Assembly: GCA_020912385.1 (NCBI GenBank)
Contig: CP087206.1
Location: 1,240,001 to 1,304,000 of the forward strand
Direction: 5' to 3'
Length of the DNA stretch: 64,000 bases
From: Neofusicoccum parvum
Lineage: Eukaryota > Ascomycota > Dothideomycetes > Botryosphaeriales > Botryosphaeriaceae
Positions within the stretch are counted from its first letter, which is position 1. Each line of letters opens with the position of its first letter. Position numbers and translations under genes: made by a program. This document shows, in pieces, positions 45,587 to 57,478 of this stretch. The notes beneath the pieces were generated by a model. That model saw only the letters and a list, made by a program, of their open reading frames with translations. It was not told the origin of the DNA and searched no databases.

Positions 45587-46104
45587 GGCGTTGGTTGGTC
45601 TGGCTTCGATGTGTATCTCTTGGGTGGGAGGAACGATTACGGAAATTTGATCACGTTTAAATAGTCATGTCTGCGATCTCATGTAAAAAAAAAAAATGTC
45701 ATCGTGTACATAATTCACACACTTGGGTAGTTGAAACATTCGTCCGGATGCGAATGTACAGTGAACAAAAAGGACAGACCTGTCCGGATGAATGCTTCAA
45801 CTGCCCATGTGTTGAGATGGGATCAATTATATATTATAGATCCTAAAATTCACCCGATAATAACGTAGGCAGCCACAACTTGATATACGATACGTTTGAA
45901 CGAGTAAAACTTTTCCTTTTCACATTATTTGTCTTTCATTTTTGATCTTAAGCTGCCATATGCTTTTCACACATGCCAGTGAGACTGCCTGGAACCATCC
46001 AATCCAGCGCCAAATTCCTTTATCCAAGGACCATACCACAGATCATGAAAATGCGATTCAAGATGATCAGCCATAAACTCCATGTTCTTCCTTTTTTTTT
46101 CCCC
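45587..46104. other. Convergent 3' spacer with element copy D
   Basis: This lies between the stops of the PIR and P5CDH genes. It contains a poly-A run near 45685 and the inverted-repeat core at 45712-45820; no gene. Confidence 0.5.
45712..45820. repeat. MITE-like inverted repeat, copy D (core)
   Basis: Only the inner arms survive: GGGTAGTTGAAACATTCGTC on the left and the matching GATGAATGCTTCAACTGCCC on the right, about 60 bp apart. The outer TIR sequence is not clear. Confidence 0.7.
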
Positions 46105-47970
46105 TTACACCTCATTGCTAGGGTATTCGACCTTCTCCAGGGGCAGGAACTCCTCTTTGATGGCCCTCATGCTGACGAAGCGGCTGATCAAGTTACCGCT
46201 GCCAGCCTTGTCGTTGGTGCCGGAAGCACGGGCGCCACCGAAAGGCTGCTGACCCACGACGGCGCCAGTACTCTTGCAGTTAACATAGAAGTTACCAGCG
46301 GAGTTCCTGAGCGCCTCCTCGGCGAACTTGATGGCTTCTCTGTCCTGAGCGAAGACGGCGCCGGTGAGGGCGTAGTCGGTGGTGGTGTCGATGGTCTTGC
46401 AAATCTTGGAGAAAGCATTGGGCGCAGCATCGTCGTAGACGTGGACGACGATAACGGGACCGAACAGCTCGCGGCTGAGAAGAGGGTGGGCGGGGTTGTT
46501 GGTCGCGTAGATGGTCGGGTGGATGTAGTAGCCCTTGCTGCCGTCGTACTTGCCGCCGACGAGTAGCTCGAGCTCCGGGTCGTTCTTAGCCTCGTCGATG
46601 ACGCCAGAGAGCTTCTTGAACGATGCCTCGTGGATGACGGGGCCGCAGAAGTTGGAGAAATCCGAGGGATCACCAATCTTCAGGGCAGAAGTTTCGGCGA
46701 CGACGATATCCTTGAAGGCGGGCCAGAGAGACTTGGGAACGTAGACACGGGACGTGGCGCTGCACTTCTGACCCTGGTACTCGAAAGCACCGCGGACAGT
46801 CTGCTTGGCAGCATTATCGACATTGGCAGACGGGTGAATCAGGTGGAAGTTCTTGCCTCCCGTCTCACCGACTATACGTGGGTAGCCCTGGTACTTGCCG
46901 TCGGCAACACCGGAGGCAATCTGGCCGTAGAGGCTGCGGAAGACGGCGGTGCTACCAGTGAAGTGGAGGGCTGCGAATTCCCTGTGACCAAGGACGACCT
47001 TGGTGACCTCCTGAGCATCGCCGGGGACAAACTGAATGACGTTGGGAGGTAGACCAGCTTCGAGCAGAATCTTATAGAGCAGCCAGTTTGAGGCCATAGC
47101 AGACGGCGACGGCTTCCAGACAACAACGTTGCCCATCAGAGCGGGTGCGCACGGAAGGTTGGCGGCGATGGCGGTGAAGTTGAACGGAGTGATGGCGTAG
47201 ACGAAACCCTCGAGCGGGCGGTACTCGACGCGGTTCCAGACACCAGGGGCGTGGTGAACGGGCTGGGTGGCGAGCGTCTCCTGGGCATACTGGACGTTGA
47301 ACCTGAGGAAATCACACAGCTCGGCAGCGGAGTCAATCTCAGCCTGCCATGCGTTCTTGCCCTGGCCCAGCATCGTGGCCGCCATGATATCGTATCTGTA
47401 CTTGGTCCCAATCAGGTCGGCAGCCTTCAGGAAGACGGCAGCACGGTCAGCGAAGGAAAGGGACTCCCAGGCGGGCTTGGCCTCGAGGGCAGAGTCGATT
47501 GCGGTCGTGACATTGGCTGCGGTGGCATTCGAGAAGCGAGCGACGGGATCAGCGTGAGACGAGGGGTTGTTCTGCGTGTGAACAGCGGAGGCTTTGATCT
47601 GTCGACCCTCAGTCAATTGGGCCTGTGGCCGGAAGAAACGGAACGCACCTCCTTGCCTCCAACGAAGACGGGGATCTCAACAGGGCCCTGCTTCCTCATC
47701 CTTTCCACGGCTTCCTGGAGCTTCTTGCGGTCGACGGAGCCCTTGGCATAGTGTTGCTGGGGCACAAGGGTCAGCTGCGGGCCAATGGACAGGGGCTCGA
47801 GATGGGAGGCTCACGTTGGGCTCATTGTTGACGGTGGGCACCTTGAAGGTAGCCAGCGTGCCCATGTTCCTGGAGGCATAGCGCGCGGGCCATTGCGGCG
47901 CGTCGATGCGGGCTCGTGGGTACTTGGCCAGCTGGGACCAGCTCTGCAGACCTCCCTTTGAGGCGGCCAT
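46105..47970 (-). CDS. PUT2: Delta-1-pyrroline-5-carboxylate dehydrogenase, mitochondrial
   Basis: Exons 47815-47970, 47649-47756 and 46105-47598 encode 585 residues, the usual length for ALDH4. The N terminus is a mitochondrial targeting region (MAASKGGLQSWSQLAKYPRA). The splices give QQHYAKGSVDRKKLQEAVER and then VFVGGKE joined to IKASAVHTQNNPS. For the second intron I prefer the acceptor at 47599 over one 9 bp earlier, on homology. GETGGKNFHLIHPSANV carries the active-site Glu, and EYQGQKCSATSRVYVP carries the catalytic Cys. It oxidises P5C/glutamate semialdehyde to glutamate with NAD+, the second step of proline use. Confidence 0.95.
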
Positions 47971-49137
47971 GGCGTCGCAGGAGAACAGCCGGGCAGAAAC
48001 GAGAAGCTTGGGGTGGATGCGGGCGACTGCAGTGGTGGAGCGTCTGGCTGCTGGCGTTAAGTAAGTCGAGTAGCTTAGCGGGGAGCTGTGGGAGCTTTGG
48101 CCCGCGGACGGCTACCGTCGGCTTCGCCCACCCTCGCGCATCCCGATCATCGGCCTGCCCCACACCGACCGCCGGCTGGCCCGTGCCCTGAACCCTGAGT
48201 GCAATTGTCGACACATCGATTGGTTTTTTTTTTTCACGGCCACCCGCTGAACTCCAACATGCAGACGTCACCGAGGCCACCCACCTCTCTCAGTAGCACT
48301 ATCACCAGCCCAATGCCCATCCCCGTGACTGCCACTCAACCGTTGGCATGACTCCGCCATGCTGTCTTCCCTCGCCGCGCCTCGCAGCGTCGCCTGAGCA
48401 GACCTCCTCAAGTCTTGAATCCCTAAACGCGTCAATTAACTTGAGGGTGAAGGGCTAGTTCAGAAAGTATTATAGCACATGCATACCTTCATGGGCAGTT
48501 GAAGCATTTGTCCGGACGCAAATGTACAGCGGAAGAAATGTCAACCCAATCCTGATGAATGCTTCAACTGCCCATGGGTGGGCCTATTAACTATATGAAC
48601 GTCACGTACAGCGCAATCTGCAATATTACCCTAGGAACGTGCTTCTAGTGAAAGCGGGGGGGGGAATTGCATGTTAATTGAGAGATACCATCTAGCTATC
48701 CTCTATACACCTTGCTGTTGGCATGACATCTTCTCGAAGTTTGCGTCTTTGCCCAGGGCTTGATTCTCAACTCTTCTAAGGCACAGGTTTTACGTCTCGA
48801 TATGGCCATATACCCTTAATGTTAAAATCTCTCTACGTCATCTCATCTATAAGGTCGTCTGCTCTTTTATTTGCTAACATGAGCGTTCGCAGGTCATTAG
48901 CATCTCTATTCTCACACCCGCAACACATTAGACTTCCCGATACTGCCCAGCATCAAATAATCCATTCATCCTCAACGCATCGAGAAATTTCGTCTATGCG
49001 CCGCATGCAACTGACCACCGAGTATCCAGCTATGTGTAGCATGTCGAAGGCAATAATCCCATCATCCCAAAGGAAAGATCGATCCCCACCCTACGCCGAA
49101 CACCTTTTTGCATTTCTCCTTTTTGCCCCGTGACCCG
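47971..49137. other. Intergenic region, 1.2 kb, with element copy E
   Basis: This holds the P5CDH promoter and the 3' side of NUG1. It contains the inverted-repeat core near 48488-48580 and an AT-rich stretch (48600-49000); no gene. Confidence 0.5.
48488..48580. repeat. MITE-like inverted repeat, copy E (core)
   Basis: The arms CATGGGCAGTTGAAGCAT and the reverse partner ATGCTTCAACTGCCCATG face each other. The central segment resembles that of copy D (GCAAATGTACAG against GCGAATGTACAG), so D and E are likely one subfamily. Confidence 0.72.
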
Positions 49138-50891
49138 CTAAGTCTCCATCGCCTCTGTGGCCGCGTCGTCGCCCCACAGACCGTCCAGCTTGAACTCGGC
49201 AGCCCACTCCTTGACGATCTCCTTCTGATCGCCGACCGGCTCGGCGGCAGCGCCAGCCTCCGGAGCAGGAGCACCGGGCGCAGGCGGGGCGTTGGCGACC
49301 TGGAGGACGGGCGCGTCCATCCAGCCCTGGATGCGGCCGTCGCGCCAGTCGCTGATGACTGCCATGGCGGCGCTGTGCAGGTTTGGCACGCCGCCGCGGC
49401 TGAGACGGCCGCGCTTGCGGGCGACGTGGATGAGGAAGTCGCTGGTGATGTCGCCGCTGGTCATTAGCGCCGGCAGCTCGTACACGGCGAGGAGCTTGTT
49501 GAACATGTCCTCCGACACCGACAGGCGCTTGACCAACAGGTCGACGGCCGGGATGGGGTCGTCGATCTCCTTGGGCGGGATGGCGTTGAGCAGGATTAAG
49601 CGCGCCTGCTCGTCGGCCTTTTGCGCCTTGGAGCCCGCGCTCGAGGACGGGAAAACAATACCGGGCGAGTCGAGCAGCTTCAGCTTGTTGTCGAGCTTCA
49701 CTTCGCGCAGGCTGGTCGTGACACCGGCTTCGGCGCCAGTAGGGCAGACCTGGCGGTTGCCAATTCGAGATGTCAGGGCGTTGATGACGGAGGACTTGCC
49801 GACATTCGGGTAGCCGATCACGCCAACAGAGATGGAGCGCTTGAGCTGCTTTGACTGAGCATAGGACTTGAGAGCCTTGAACAGAGCCTCGGACGTGGCC
49901 TTGACTGTAAGCTGCTTGTGGTCGAAGGTGCGTGCGTTCGGGGCCGGGTTCGATGCGCGGAGAGGGATAGTAGGGAAGTAGCGGCGGAGATGTGTGAGCC
50001 AGGCCTTCAGAACGGGCGGGGGAACGAGATCAATCTTGTTGAGAATGAGGATCAAGCGCTTGTCGCCACCCGCAGCGGACATGACCTGTCGTTCCACATC
50101 TTTCGATCTTGTACCTTCGGGATCCCGCGCATCTAGGACGTACAGGACGACGTCTGCAGCCTCAACCACCTGTTTGAAGATCTTGTCGAACGCCTTCCTC
50201 GAAGAGTCCTTGCGCGCAGTCGGTGCCGAGCTTCCATCTTCACCTGTCGCAGTCCAGCCGTCGTCGTCCTCGTCCATCTCCTCGTCTTCGTGCTCTGCTT
50301 CGTACTCGGCGGCGCGGGCTTTGGCAGATGCGACAAGAGCGGCCATGGGGTTCGCCGAGCTATCCTATGATCTCTGTCAGTACGCAATTCTTCTCCACGG
50401 GCAATCTTCGCCATACCTCGTCCATGGCATCGTCGTCGGAAGCCTCGTAGTCGACCATGTCCTCGCCGTCTTCCAAGTCGTCCATGTCGGCCTCTTCCTC
50501 AACATCCTCGCTCTTCTTGCCCTTCTCAAGCTTGCGCGCCTTTGCATCTTCGCGTCTCTTGACCTGATCTTCCTCCTTCAGGCGCTTCTTCTCCTCAATC
50601 TCGGCCAGAATCTTGTCCTTGTAAGGGAAGAGGTTTGGGATACCCGGGTCCTTCTTGAGTTTCGAGCGCCATTCGGGGTTCTGCAGTAAGGTGAGTGTAT
50701 GCCCATGAGGTAAGGCGCGCCCAGCGGATCCGCACCTGCTTTGCCTGCTTCTTTGCCTTGCGCTGCTTCGCGGCCGAGGCCTTCTCGATTTTGTGCCGCA
50801 GGCGGACGGGGACGCGCTTCGATTTGGGCTCTGCATGCTGTCAGCGCTGCGCAATGCGCACGGTCTGAGAGAACGTACTGCCGACTTTCAT
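49138..50891 (-). CDS. NUG1: Nucleolar circularly permuted GTPase, NUG1/GRN1 family
   Basis: Exons 50879-50891, 50736-50830, 50417-50680 and 49138-50364 encode 532 residues. The first exon is only 13 bp (MKVG plus one base) and splices to KPKSKRVPVRLRHKIEKASA, the conserved basic N terminus. The GTPase motifs are permuted: G4 NKID comes first (about 230), then G1 GYPNVGKSS (about 308), then G3 DSPG. The acidic region between is typical of GNL3/Nug1. It acts in 60S ribosome assembly and export from the nucleolus. It is divergent from the HAD phosphatase gene; their shared promoter holds element copy H. Confidence 0.94.
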
Positions 50892-51518
50892 GGTGGGCTG
50901 TGGTGAGGGAGGTGTTGCACTATCTCCGCCCGCAAGTCCGTCAGGAATTTTTGGAACATGCCCGGCGCGCCAAGATTTCGCGGTCGTCGGCTGTTCATCG
51001 GCAGGCGCTAGCGCTGTTCTCATCCAGTGCGCACTGCTACGAGTACCGCATGTGGTATCTCGGGAAACTCATTCGGACTCTAATACGAGGTCGGTTCGGA
51101 TAGTATTGCAACACGTGGGCAGCTGAAGCATTCATCCAGACGGGATTGGCATTCCTCTCACTGCACATTTGCGTCCGGATGAATGCTTCAGCTGCCCACG
51201 TGTTGCAATACTATCCAAACCGACCTCGTAGTCCGGGCCGAAGCCGGGATCGTATTCTCTACGTCGAATGTCCATCTGCATAAGCATTCAAACTCCTTGC
51301 GGCCCACCCTGGCCATCTCAATCTCGAGTGCCGGTGTTCTCGGACTGAGTCACGTGAGCCTCGGACCCCTTGCCGGCTGCCCAACTCCAAGGAGCAAGCC
51401 ATCCGACCGCCTTCGGCGCCGGCTCCCACCACGCCTTGTTTATAACTCACGGCCTCCTCGCCTATCTCGCAAAGCTCCGCCCCTTTGCATCCCTTCTATT
51501 TCCGTCCCGTATAGCACC
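50892..51518. promoter_or_regulatory. Divergent promoter, NUG1 and HAD phosphatase
   Basis: A 627-bp spacer. The full-length inverted-repeat element at 51084-51230 occupies its centre, about 190 bp from the NUG1 ATG and 290 bp from the phosphatase ATG. A TTTATAA-like sequence lies near 51438. Confidence 0.5.
51084..51230. mobile_element. MITE-like inverted-repeat element, full copy H
   Basis: 143 bp (51086-51228) flanked by TA on both sides. Arms of about 55 bp start CGAGGTCGGTTCGG and pair almost perfectly. It is about 96% identical to the copy at 2633-2779, 48 kb away, so both inserted (or were copied) recently compared with the six older copies. Confidence 0.82.
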
Positions 51519-52656
51519 ATGCCGCACATTCAGGAGGAACTCAAGTTCTCCGCGCCATCCGAGGTGCACCACTTCGCCGGAGCGTAAGGCTAATTTCCGC
51601 CCCTATAGGAGAGATTACCACACCTATAACAGACGCTGCTAACGCACTACAGCTTAATTGACTGTGACGGGACCCTGGTTGATTCGACGAACGCTATAGT
51701 CCGGCATTGGCATCAGTAAGTCTGCGAGAAATTCTCCGGGAGTCGGATCTCGCAGATGTGTCCCGGCGAGACCCTGACGAGCGCCACAACCGCAAAAGCT
51801 TATGACCAAACAGGCTCGGGAAGCAGCTGGGCGTCGATCCGAATGTCATTTTGGCAACTTCGCATGGACGTCGCTCCATCGATGTGCTGAAGCTCTATGA
51901 CCCGAGTCTTGCCACCTGGGAACGTTAGTAAACACCGATCCCCCCTTTATCATGCAGTATTAGCAAGATTCTCTTATCTGCATGGTGGTTCACGTGGGGA
52001 GTTGGAGCATCCGTCCGGATGGATATGTCGTGATGTTCTCTCTCCATTGGCGTCCGGATGAATGCTTCAACTCCCCATGGAAGACAACGCACAGTTACGA
52101 CTTTGCTCTGGGAACAACCACGCACCATCGAACCTAATCATCTTTGTGCTAACGTAACATTACAGACGTTTGCCACGTCGAAGGGCTGATCCCGAAGCAA
52201 TTTGGCGAAGATGCAGTGGAGATCCCGGGCGCTCGTACGTTCCTCGACCGACTCGAGGAGGTCGGCGCACGCTGGGCGATTGTGACTTCTGGCACGCGAC
52301 CCCTCGTGACAGGCTGGCTGGACTTGATGAAGCTTGCCCATCCCAAGCACCTTGTGTGCGCAGAGATGGTCGACAACGGCAAACCCGATCCTGCCTGCTA
52401 CCTCCTTGGCAACTCAATGCTCGACATCCCACCCGGCGAGCCCGTGGTGGTCTTCGAGGACGCTCCGGCCGGCGTGCGCGCCGGCAAAGCTGGTGGTTTC
52501 AAGGTGGTTGCACTGGCGACAACGCATACGGTTGATCAGCTGAAGGAAGCCGGTGCGGACTGGATCGTGCGCGATATGCGGAGTGTCACGCTCAAGGCGT
52601 ACGACCAGGCCAGCGGCCGAATCAGCATCGAAATCTCCGACGCCTTGCAAGAATAG
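51519..52656 (+). CDS. HAD phosphatase, glycerol-3-phosphatase/2-deoxyglucose-6-P type
   Basis: Exons 51519-51583, 51653-51715, 51814-51923 and 52166-52656 encode 242 residues, the length of yeast Gpp1/Gpp2. HAD motif I is LIDCDGTLVDS (nucleophile Asp about 25, acid/base Asp about 27), split from the N terminus by intron 1. Motif II is the Thr in AIVTSGTRP, motif III the Lys in NGKPDPACYLL, and motif IV FEDAPAGVRAG. VEIPGARTFLDRLEE is typical of the Gpp/Dog family. The likely substrate is a sugar or glycerol phosphate in the cytosol. Intron 3 is 242 bp and contains element copy F; the other introns are 69 and 98 bp. Confidence 0.92.
51989..52082. repeat. MITE-like inverted repeat, copy F, inside an intron
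   Basis: The arms CGTGGGGAGTTGGAGCATCC and GATGAATGCTTCAACTCCCC pair across about 45 bp. It carries the GGGGAG variant of the core, shared with copy G. It lies within intron 3 (51924-52165) of the HAD phosphatase gene. Confidence 0.72.
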
Positions 52657-54897
52657 GGCCACGGGTGGCGGACGAGCTTAACAGCCGCGTAGCATCTCGC
52701 CGAGTACTGCAGCCGCCGGGATGCCTCCACCGCGATCCCCGGCGGCTTCGTCATCACGCGTACAGCACAGGCGTGCGGCCGCGGTCCTCTCACACGGCGA
52801 CAATTTCCTCCGGGCGTCGAAGGGTCGTGCTGATAAGCTCGGGAGACGGTCTTTTTCCTTTCATTCGGTCTCGTCTGGGTTGCATTGCATTAGAATCCTT
52901 CAGCGACTGCAGATTTTTTAGAAGGGTTGCAGCGCATTGCGTTGACATCATGGGAAGGCGTCCTTGGGGGAGGTGGTTGTAGCGAGGGGCAATTGGACGA
53001 CGTGAGAGAGCCTCCTTGCTTTAGATACGAAGGTATAGATCATGTGTGCCCGGCAACCACAGTGGGTGAATGGACGTCTCTGAAATGGGGCATGGGGAAG
53101 ACGATGCAGCTTTCTGATAGTGTCATGCCCTCTCGCTTCGTCGCCGGCGCCGAGACGTCATCCGGGCGCGCGAGCAGGATCGCCCGGCGGTGGGAGCCGG
53201 TGGTACAGACGGGGAATGGCCATGGAAGCACTTAAGAACGAGGCCCGGCAAGCGCGGGCTTGCCTTTGTGGCGCCCGGGGCCCGGCGTCCAACGTTGAAC
53301 ACCGGGGCATGGCCGCTCGGGATGGGCGGCAGGGACGCTGCCGGTCTCAGCGCTTGGGGGAGTGGTGACGTGGAGAGCTGGGACGTCGGCCGGCCGGGGC
53401 GGTGGACACGTCTTGAGGCATGGCTTCTCCGCAGATCGTCGCTTGGGCGCGTCCATATCAGCATCTTCAGAGCGCTGCTGCGTCGCACTGGGCGTCGAGC
53501 TGCAAGGTACGACGCCAGAACACACGCTGGCTCTCCCGAGACCCAGAGGCAAGGCCTCATAGCGCCCCTTTTAGCTGCATGCTAGGGCTCCTGGGGCGGC
53601 GGGCGGGTTACACGGAGGAGGCTATGCGTGCGTGTGGAGCGCGGCGCCGCCTTATTCAGCGGTGTTTGATGTGGATCGACCGGCTCGCCCAGCAGCTGGA
53701 GCGGTGCCTGCGCTTGGGGCGCGCGAAGTGCAGCGGCGGTTCAGGTACGCAGAAGCAGGGTCCGCCGGGGGGCATGCGACGGAGGGCTGCGACGAGCGTC
53801 ACGCGTGAGGCCACGGCGCTGGGCGGTTGCGGAAGGCCCTGGGCCGCCAGGCACGCTAGAGCGCTCCGCTGCACGCCCGCGAGTGGAGAGGGCCGAACGC
53901 TCGGCCTGTGCTGGCGGCTAACGCAGACGGCGGGCAGGCGGGCAGGCGGGCAGGCAGCGCGCTCTCGCGATCGATAGCTCCCGGCGCAGCTAGGCGTCAT
54001 CTGGCAGGGCAGCAGGCGGGCGGCAGGCCGGCCAGCGAGTGCGGAGGGCAGCTTGGCCGCCAGCCTCCTCCCTGCTGATCAGCCGCGCCAGGGGCCGCTG
54101 CGGGTCAAGGCGACGCTGCTGGATCACCGCTCCCGCCTAGGGGAGGCGAGCCAGAGGCTGGGTGGCCGCGTGGGTCCAGATCAGGGCGTCGCTGAGCTCG
54201 GAGGGCCTCTCCGGCGCGAGGCACCAGCACCAAGCACCAAGCACGCCAGCGCCAGCGCATCGCCGCCCGCGCTGCAGCCCGCAGCCCGCAGCCCGCAGCC
54301 CGCAGGCACCGGACAGGCACCGCGGAGCAGCCCCAGGGCGTCAGCACCGCGCCGGCCTGGCCGCCTGCGCGATAACCGGCCTCGGTCGGATGACTGGCTG
54401 CGCTGGGCTGACGGCGCGCGCTTCTCATGCAGCGCGGATTATTCTTAGCAGACATGCGTCGCTGTCTCTGTCGGCTCCGAGCAGCCAATCCGTGCGCGCG
54501 CGCCCAGGGCCTCCCTACTCGCCCGCCCAAGGCCCGTCCCCCGTGCTCTCAGCGCCTCGCGGCCCGCAGCTCTGTTACCAGCACCGGCCAAGCCTCAGAG
54601 CCAGCTGCTCGCTCGCCTCCAAGTCCCGCCGACCTGATCTCGCCCTAATCCCTCCCTTCCCTCCTAACAGCTGCTGCCCACCCTAGGCCGCCGCCTCCAC
54701 GCTCGCTTGCCTCCGTCCATGCCTGGCCTCCAGCTTCTGTCTCTAACGTTCTAACTCCCGTCGCTCGTTGCCCACCCTCGCCCTCAACGCGCGCGCCCCG
54801 CCCGCCAGCCTGCGCCGACGCCCTCGCACCCCCAGCCGCCCGCAGCGTATCGGCGCGCAGACGACTCCTCGCCGCCGCCCATCGCAGACGCGCCGCC
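52657..54897. other. Long GC-rich upstream region of the homeobox gene
   Basis: 2.2 kb. From 53100 onward it is strongly GC-rich with short tandem motifs (GGCAGGCG near 53932-53955, GCAGCCC at 54274-54305). Open frames on both strands are long only because of base composition. I see no gene; it probably contains the promoter and a long 5' UTR of the homeobox gene. Confidence 0.5.
54274..54305. repeat. Short tandem repeat (GCAGCCC)n
   Basis: Four full copies of GCAGCCC plus a partial one, in the GC-rich region upstream of the homeobox gene. Confidence 0.8.
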
Positions 54898-57478
54898 ATG
54901 GACCGCTATCCGCCTGCAATGCCGCCCTACGCCAATGCGCAGCAAGCGGGCGACGCCGCGGGCTCGCACCCGCCCAACCCGCACGCGCACACCCTGCTTA
55001 AAGTATCCTCCGAACCAAACGTCCGGCTTCACCAACCGCCTGTTCACCCTGTCTGCCAGGAAGTCAAGCCGCGCCTCACGAAAGAGCAACATGACATCCT
55101 CGAGTCGCATTTCCAGCAGCAGCACAAGCCGAGCACCACCACCAAAAAGGGTTTCGCCGAGTCCCTCGGCGTGCCCCTCGAGAAGATCAACGTATGCGCC
55201 CAATGCACCCCGCGCGCCGCGCAAGCCGGCTAACAGCACGCAGAATTGGTTCCAGAACCGCCGGGCGAAGGTGAAGCAGGACATGAAGAAGCAGATGGCG
55301 CAGTACAACATGCAGGTGCAGATGCAGCAGCAACAGCAGCAACACCAACCCCCACAGCAACCGCCGCAGCAGCCACAGATGCCGCAGCAACAACTCCCCA
55401 TGCACACCCAGATGCAACACCCTCCACAGAGCGCACCGCAGTCGCAACCGCAACGGCCGGATTTTTCGTACGGTCCGCAAGACATGAGCACGTCGTCGTT
55501 GCCGGGAAACGGGTTCGCCGTGCAACAGCCGCCAGAAATAATGGCCCCGCAGATGCCGCCTCAGGATTACAGCTCCGCTCACGGCCACGTCCTGTCCTCC
55601 ATCTCGGAATCCACCCAGCCGGGCTCCTATGACGCCGTGATGCAGTCTTTGGTGAACGCTGGGTACCCGATGCCGACGAACAGTGCGAACGGCATGCCTC
55701 ACGGGCTTCCCTCCAACGACCCCTTCATGTCGTACGACGGCTCCGGTCTTTCTCATCCCATGGTTGGCGACTCGCAATTTGCTTTTGCCGATTTCCCGGG
55801 CTCAGCAGATCCTTTTGGAGACGGATTGGGCGATTTTGGAGCCGACAACTTCGACTTCAACACGCTCGCTTCGTCTGCCCCTGCGTCTTTCTCCGGGCAA
55901 AATGCGCGTGCGTCTGTTTCGACCGACACTTCGCCTTATTCCGCCGGGCAATCTATTCAAAACGGTGGCTCTTCAGCCACATCTGTGCAGTCGGGTTGGA
56001 TGGACGAGACTCCTCGGGCCAGCCAGCGCGAGGATTCCCAGGAGCGCTCAATCAGCGGCAGCGTGCCAGGCCAAGGAGGACAGTGGATGGCAAACCATTT
56101 CCAGCCGCAGAGCGTCTATCAGCAGAGCAACACGTCGAATCAAACCCTCATCTCGACGGCCGCCGACCCGAGCGAGGCATCGATGTACCAGATCAGCCAG
56201 CCTGACTTCAACCAGCCATTCACCTTTTCGGACGAGGCGCTACACCGCCGCGACTCTCCTGCTACGGCCCTTGCCCAGTCGATGGGCAACGTGGAAATCC
56301 AGGGCCAGAGCGGCGATGCGGGGTTCAAGCAGCCCGACCAGCCGTCAAGCATTGCCGCGCGGAGGCAGCGGCCTCGCCCGGCGGCTCTGGGCCAGGCAGC
56401 CCTACGCAGCGCGTCGTACAGCGCGGGCATGCCTTCGTCGCCCGGAACAAACAACCACAACCTGAAGGCGGATCACACGCTCCGCAGGATTCGCTCCACC
56501 GGGCTCGTAAACGGAGGTCGCATCCAGAAGGCCAACCCCGGTTCTGCACAGCGCTCGCCGATGCACTTTACATTTGCTGAGGCCGCTGTTTCGCCGAAGT
56601 TCGCAACTTCCAGTTACGGCGGCCCAAACATCAGCGGTCCGCCGGTCTCAACTGGTTCGCTGGCGCCGCCGACTCCTCTCACGCCAAGCGAAGTTGGGCG
56701 CTTCCCGTCTTGGCAAAGCCCCGGTAATGTGCAGAGCAACGCACCAAACAACCAGGATTCGAACAGCCGCGCAGATGGCGCGGGCGTCTTGTACAGCATG
56801 GCTCCTACGTCCGCCGCTTTCTCCACCGCTTCGCCGCCCGAAACCCCACTCTCCCTTGCATCGCTATATGGGCATGGGCACCGCGCAAGGGTCAGCAACG
56901 GGTCCCTCGTCAGAGACACGCCGCCGCAGTCCGCGCCAGCGCAGCAGCAGAGTTTTCCGCGGTCGGCCTTTATGCCGCACCAGCAATCCATGGCCGAAGA
57001 ACCGCAGCAGCAGCCGCCGCAGCTGCAACCGCCTCAACAGCAGCATCATCAGCTGCACCACCACCAGTCCATGGAGAACACTCACAGCCAAATGATGACG
57101 CAGCAGCAGCCCCAGCGACGACCGTCGCTTCCTGAAGGCGGCATGATTACGTACGACATGGCGGCGATGCAATACGCCGTGCCCATGGTCAATGCCGACG
57201 GTGACTTACAACTGGCACATCCGATGCAGTTTGCCCAGGATCCTTCGATGGGCTTTGGAAAGCAGCCGCAGCCAGGTATGGGATATTCCCCCGAGATGGC
57301 CAATGGCCACATGCACCAGCACATGAACATGCACCAGCCGGACTTTTACGTGCATCAGTACTCTCCTCCGGACGGTTCGTCTGGTCCAGGCGGCCAGGCG
57401 AATTCAAGACGCCAGAACGAGATGCAGCCGAAGAGTTACATCTTCGCGAACCAGACCCCTGGTGATTTCAAGGCATGA
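54898..57478 (+). CDS. Homeodomain transcription factor
   Basis: Exons 54898-55002, 55060-55191 and 55244-57478 encode about 823 residues. The homeodomain (about residues 36-95) starts EVKPRLTKEQHDILESHF and ends at helix 3, NWFQNRRAKVKQ, which is restored by the second splice (52-bp intron). Gln-, Pro- and Met-rich stretches follow (QQQQQQHQPPQQ), then a long disordered region with an acidic patch (DPFGDGLGDFGADNFD) that could activate transcription. The C terminus is again Gln/His-rich. It is a nuclear DNA-binding regulator, probably of development. Intron 1 is 57 bp with no stop in frame, so it may instead be coding and add 19 residues. Confidence 0.9.

Noticed and set aside
53120..54530. 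Several 100-180 codon frames in the GC-rich DNA upstream of the homeobox gene
   Set aside because: They overlap on both strands, with Arg/Ala/Gly bias and no motifs.
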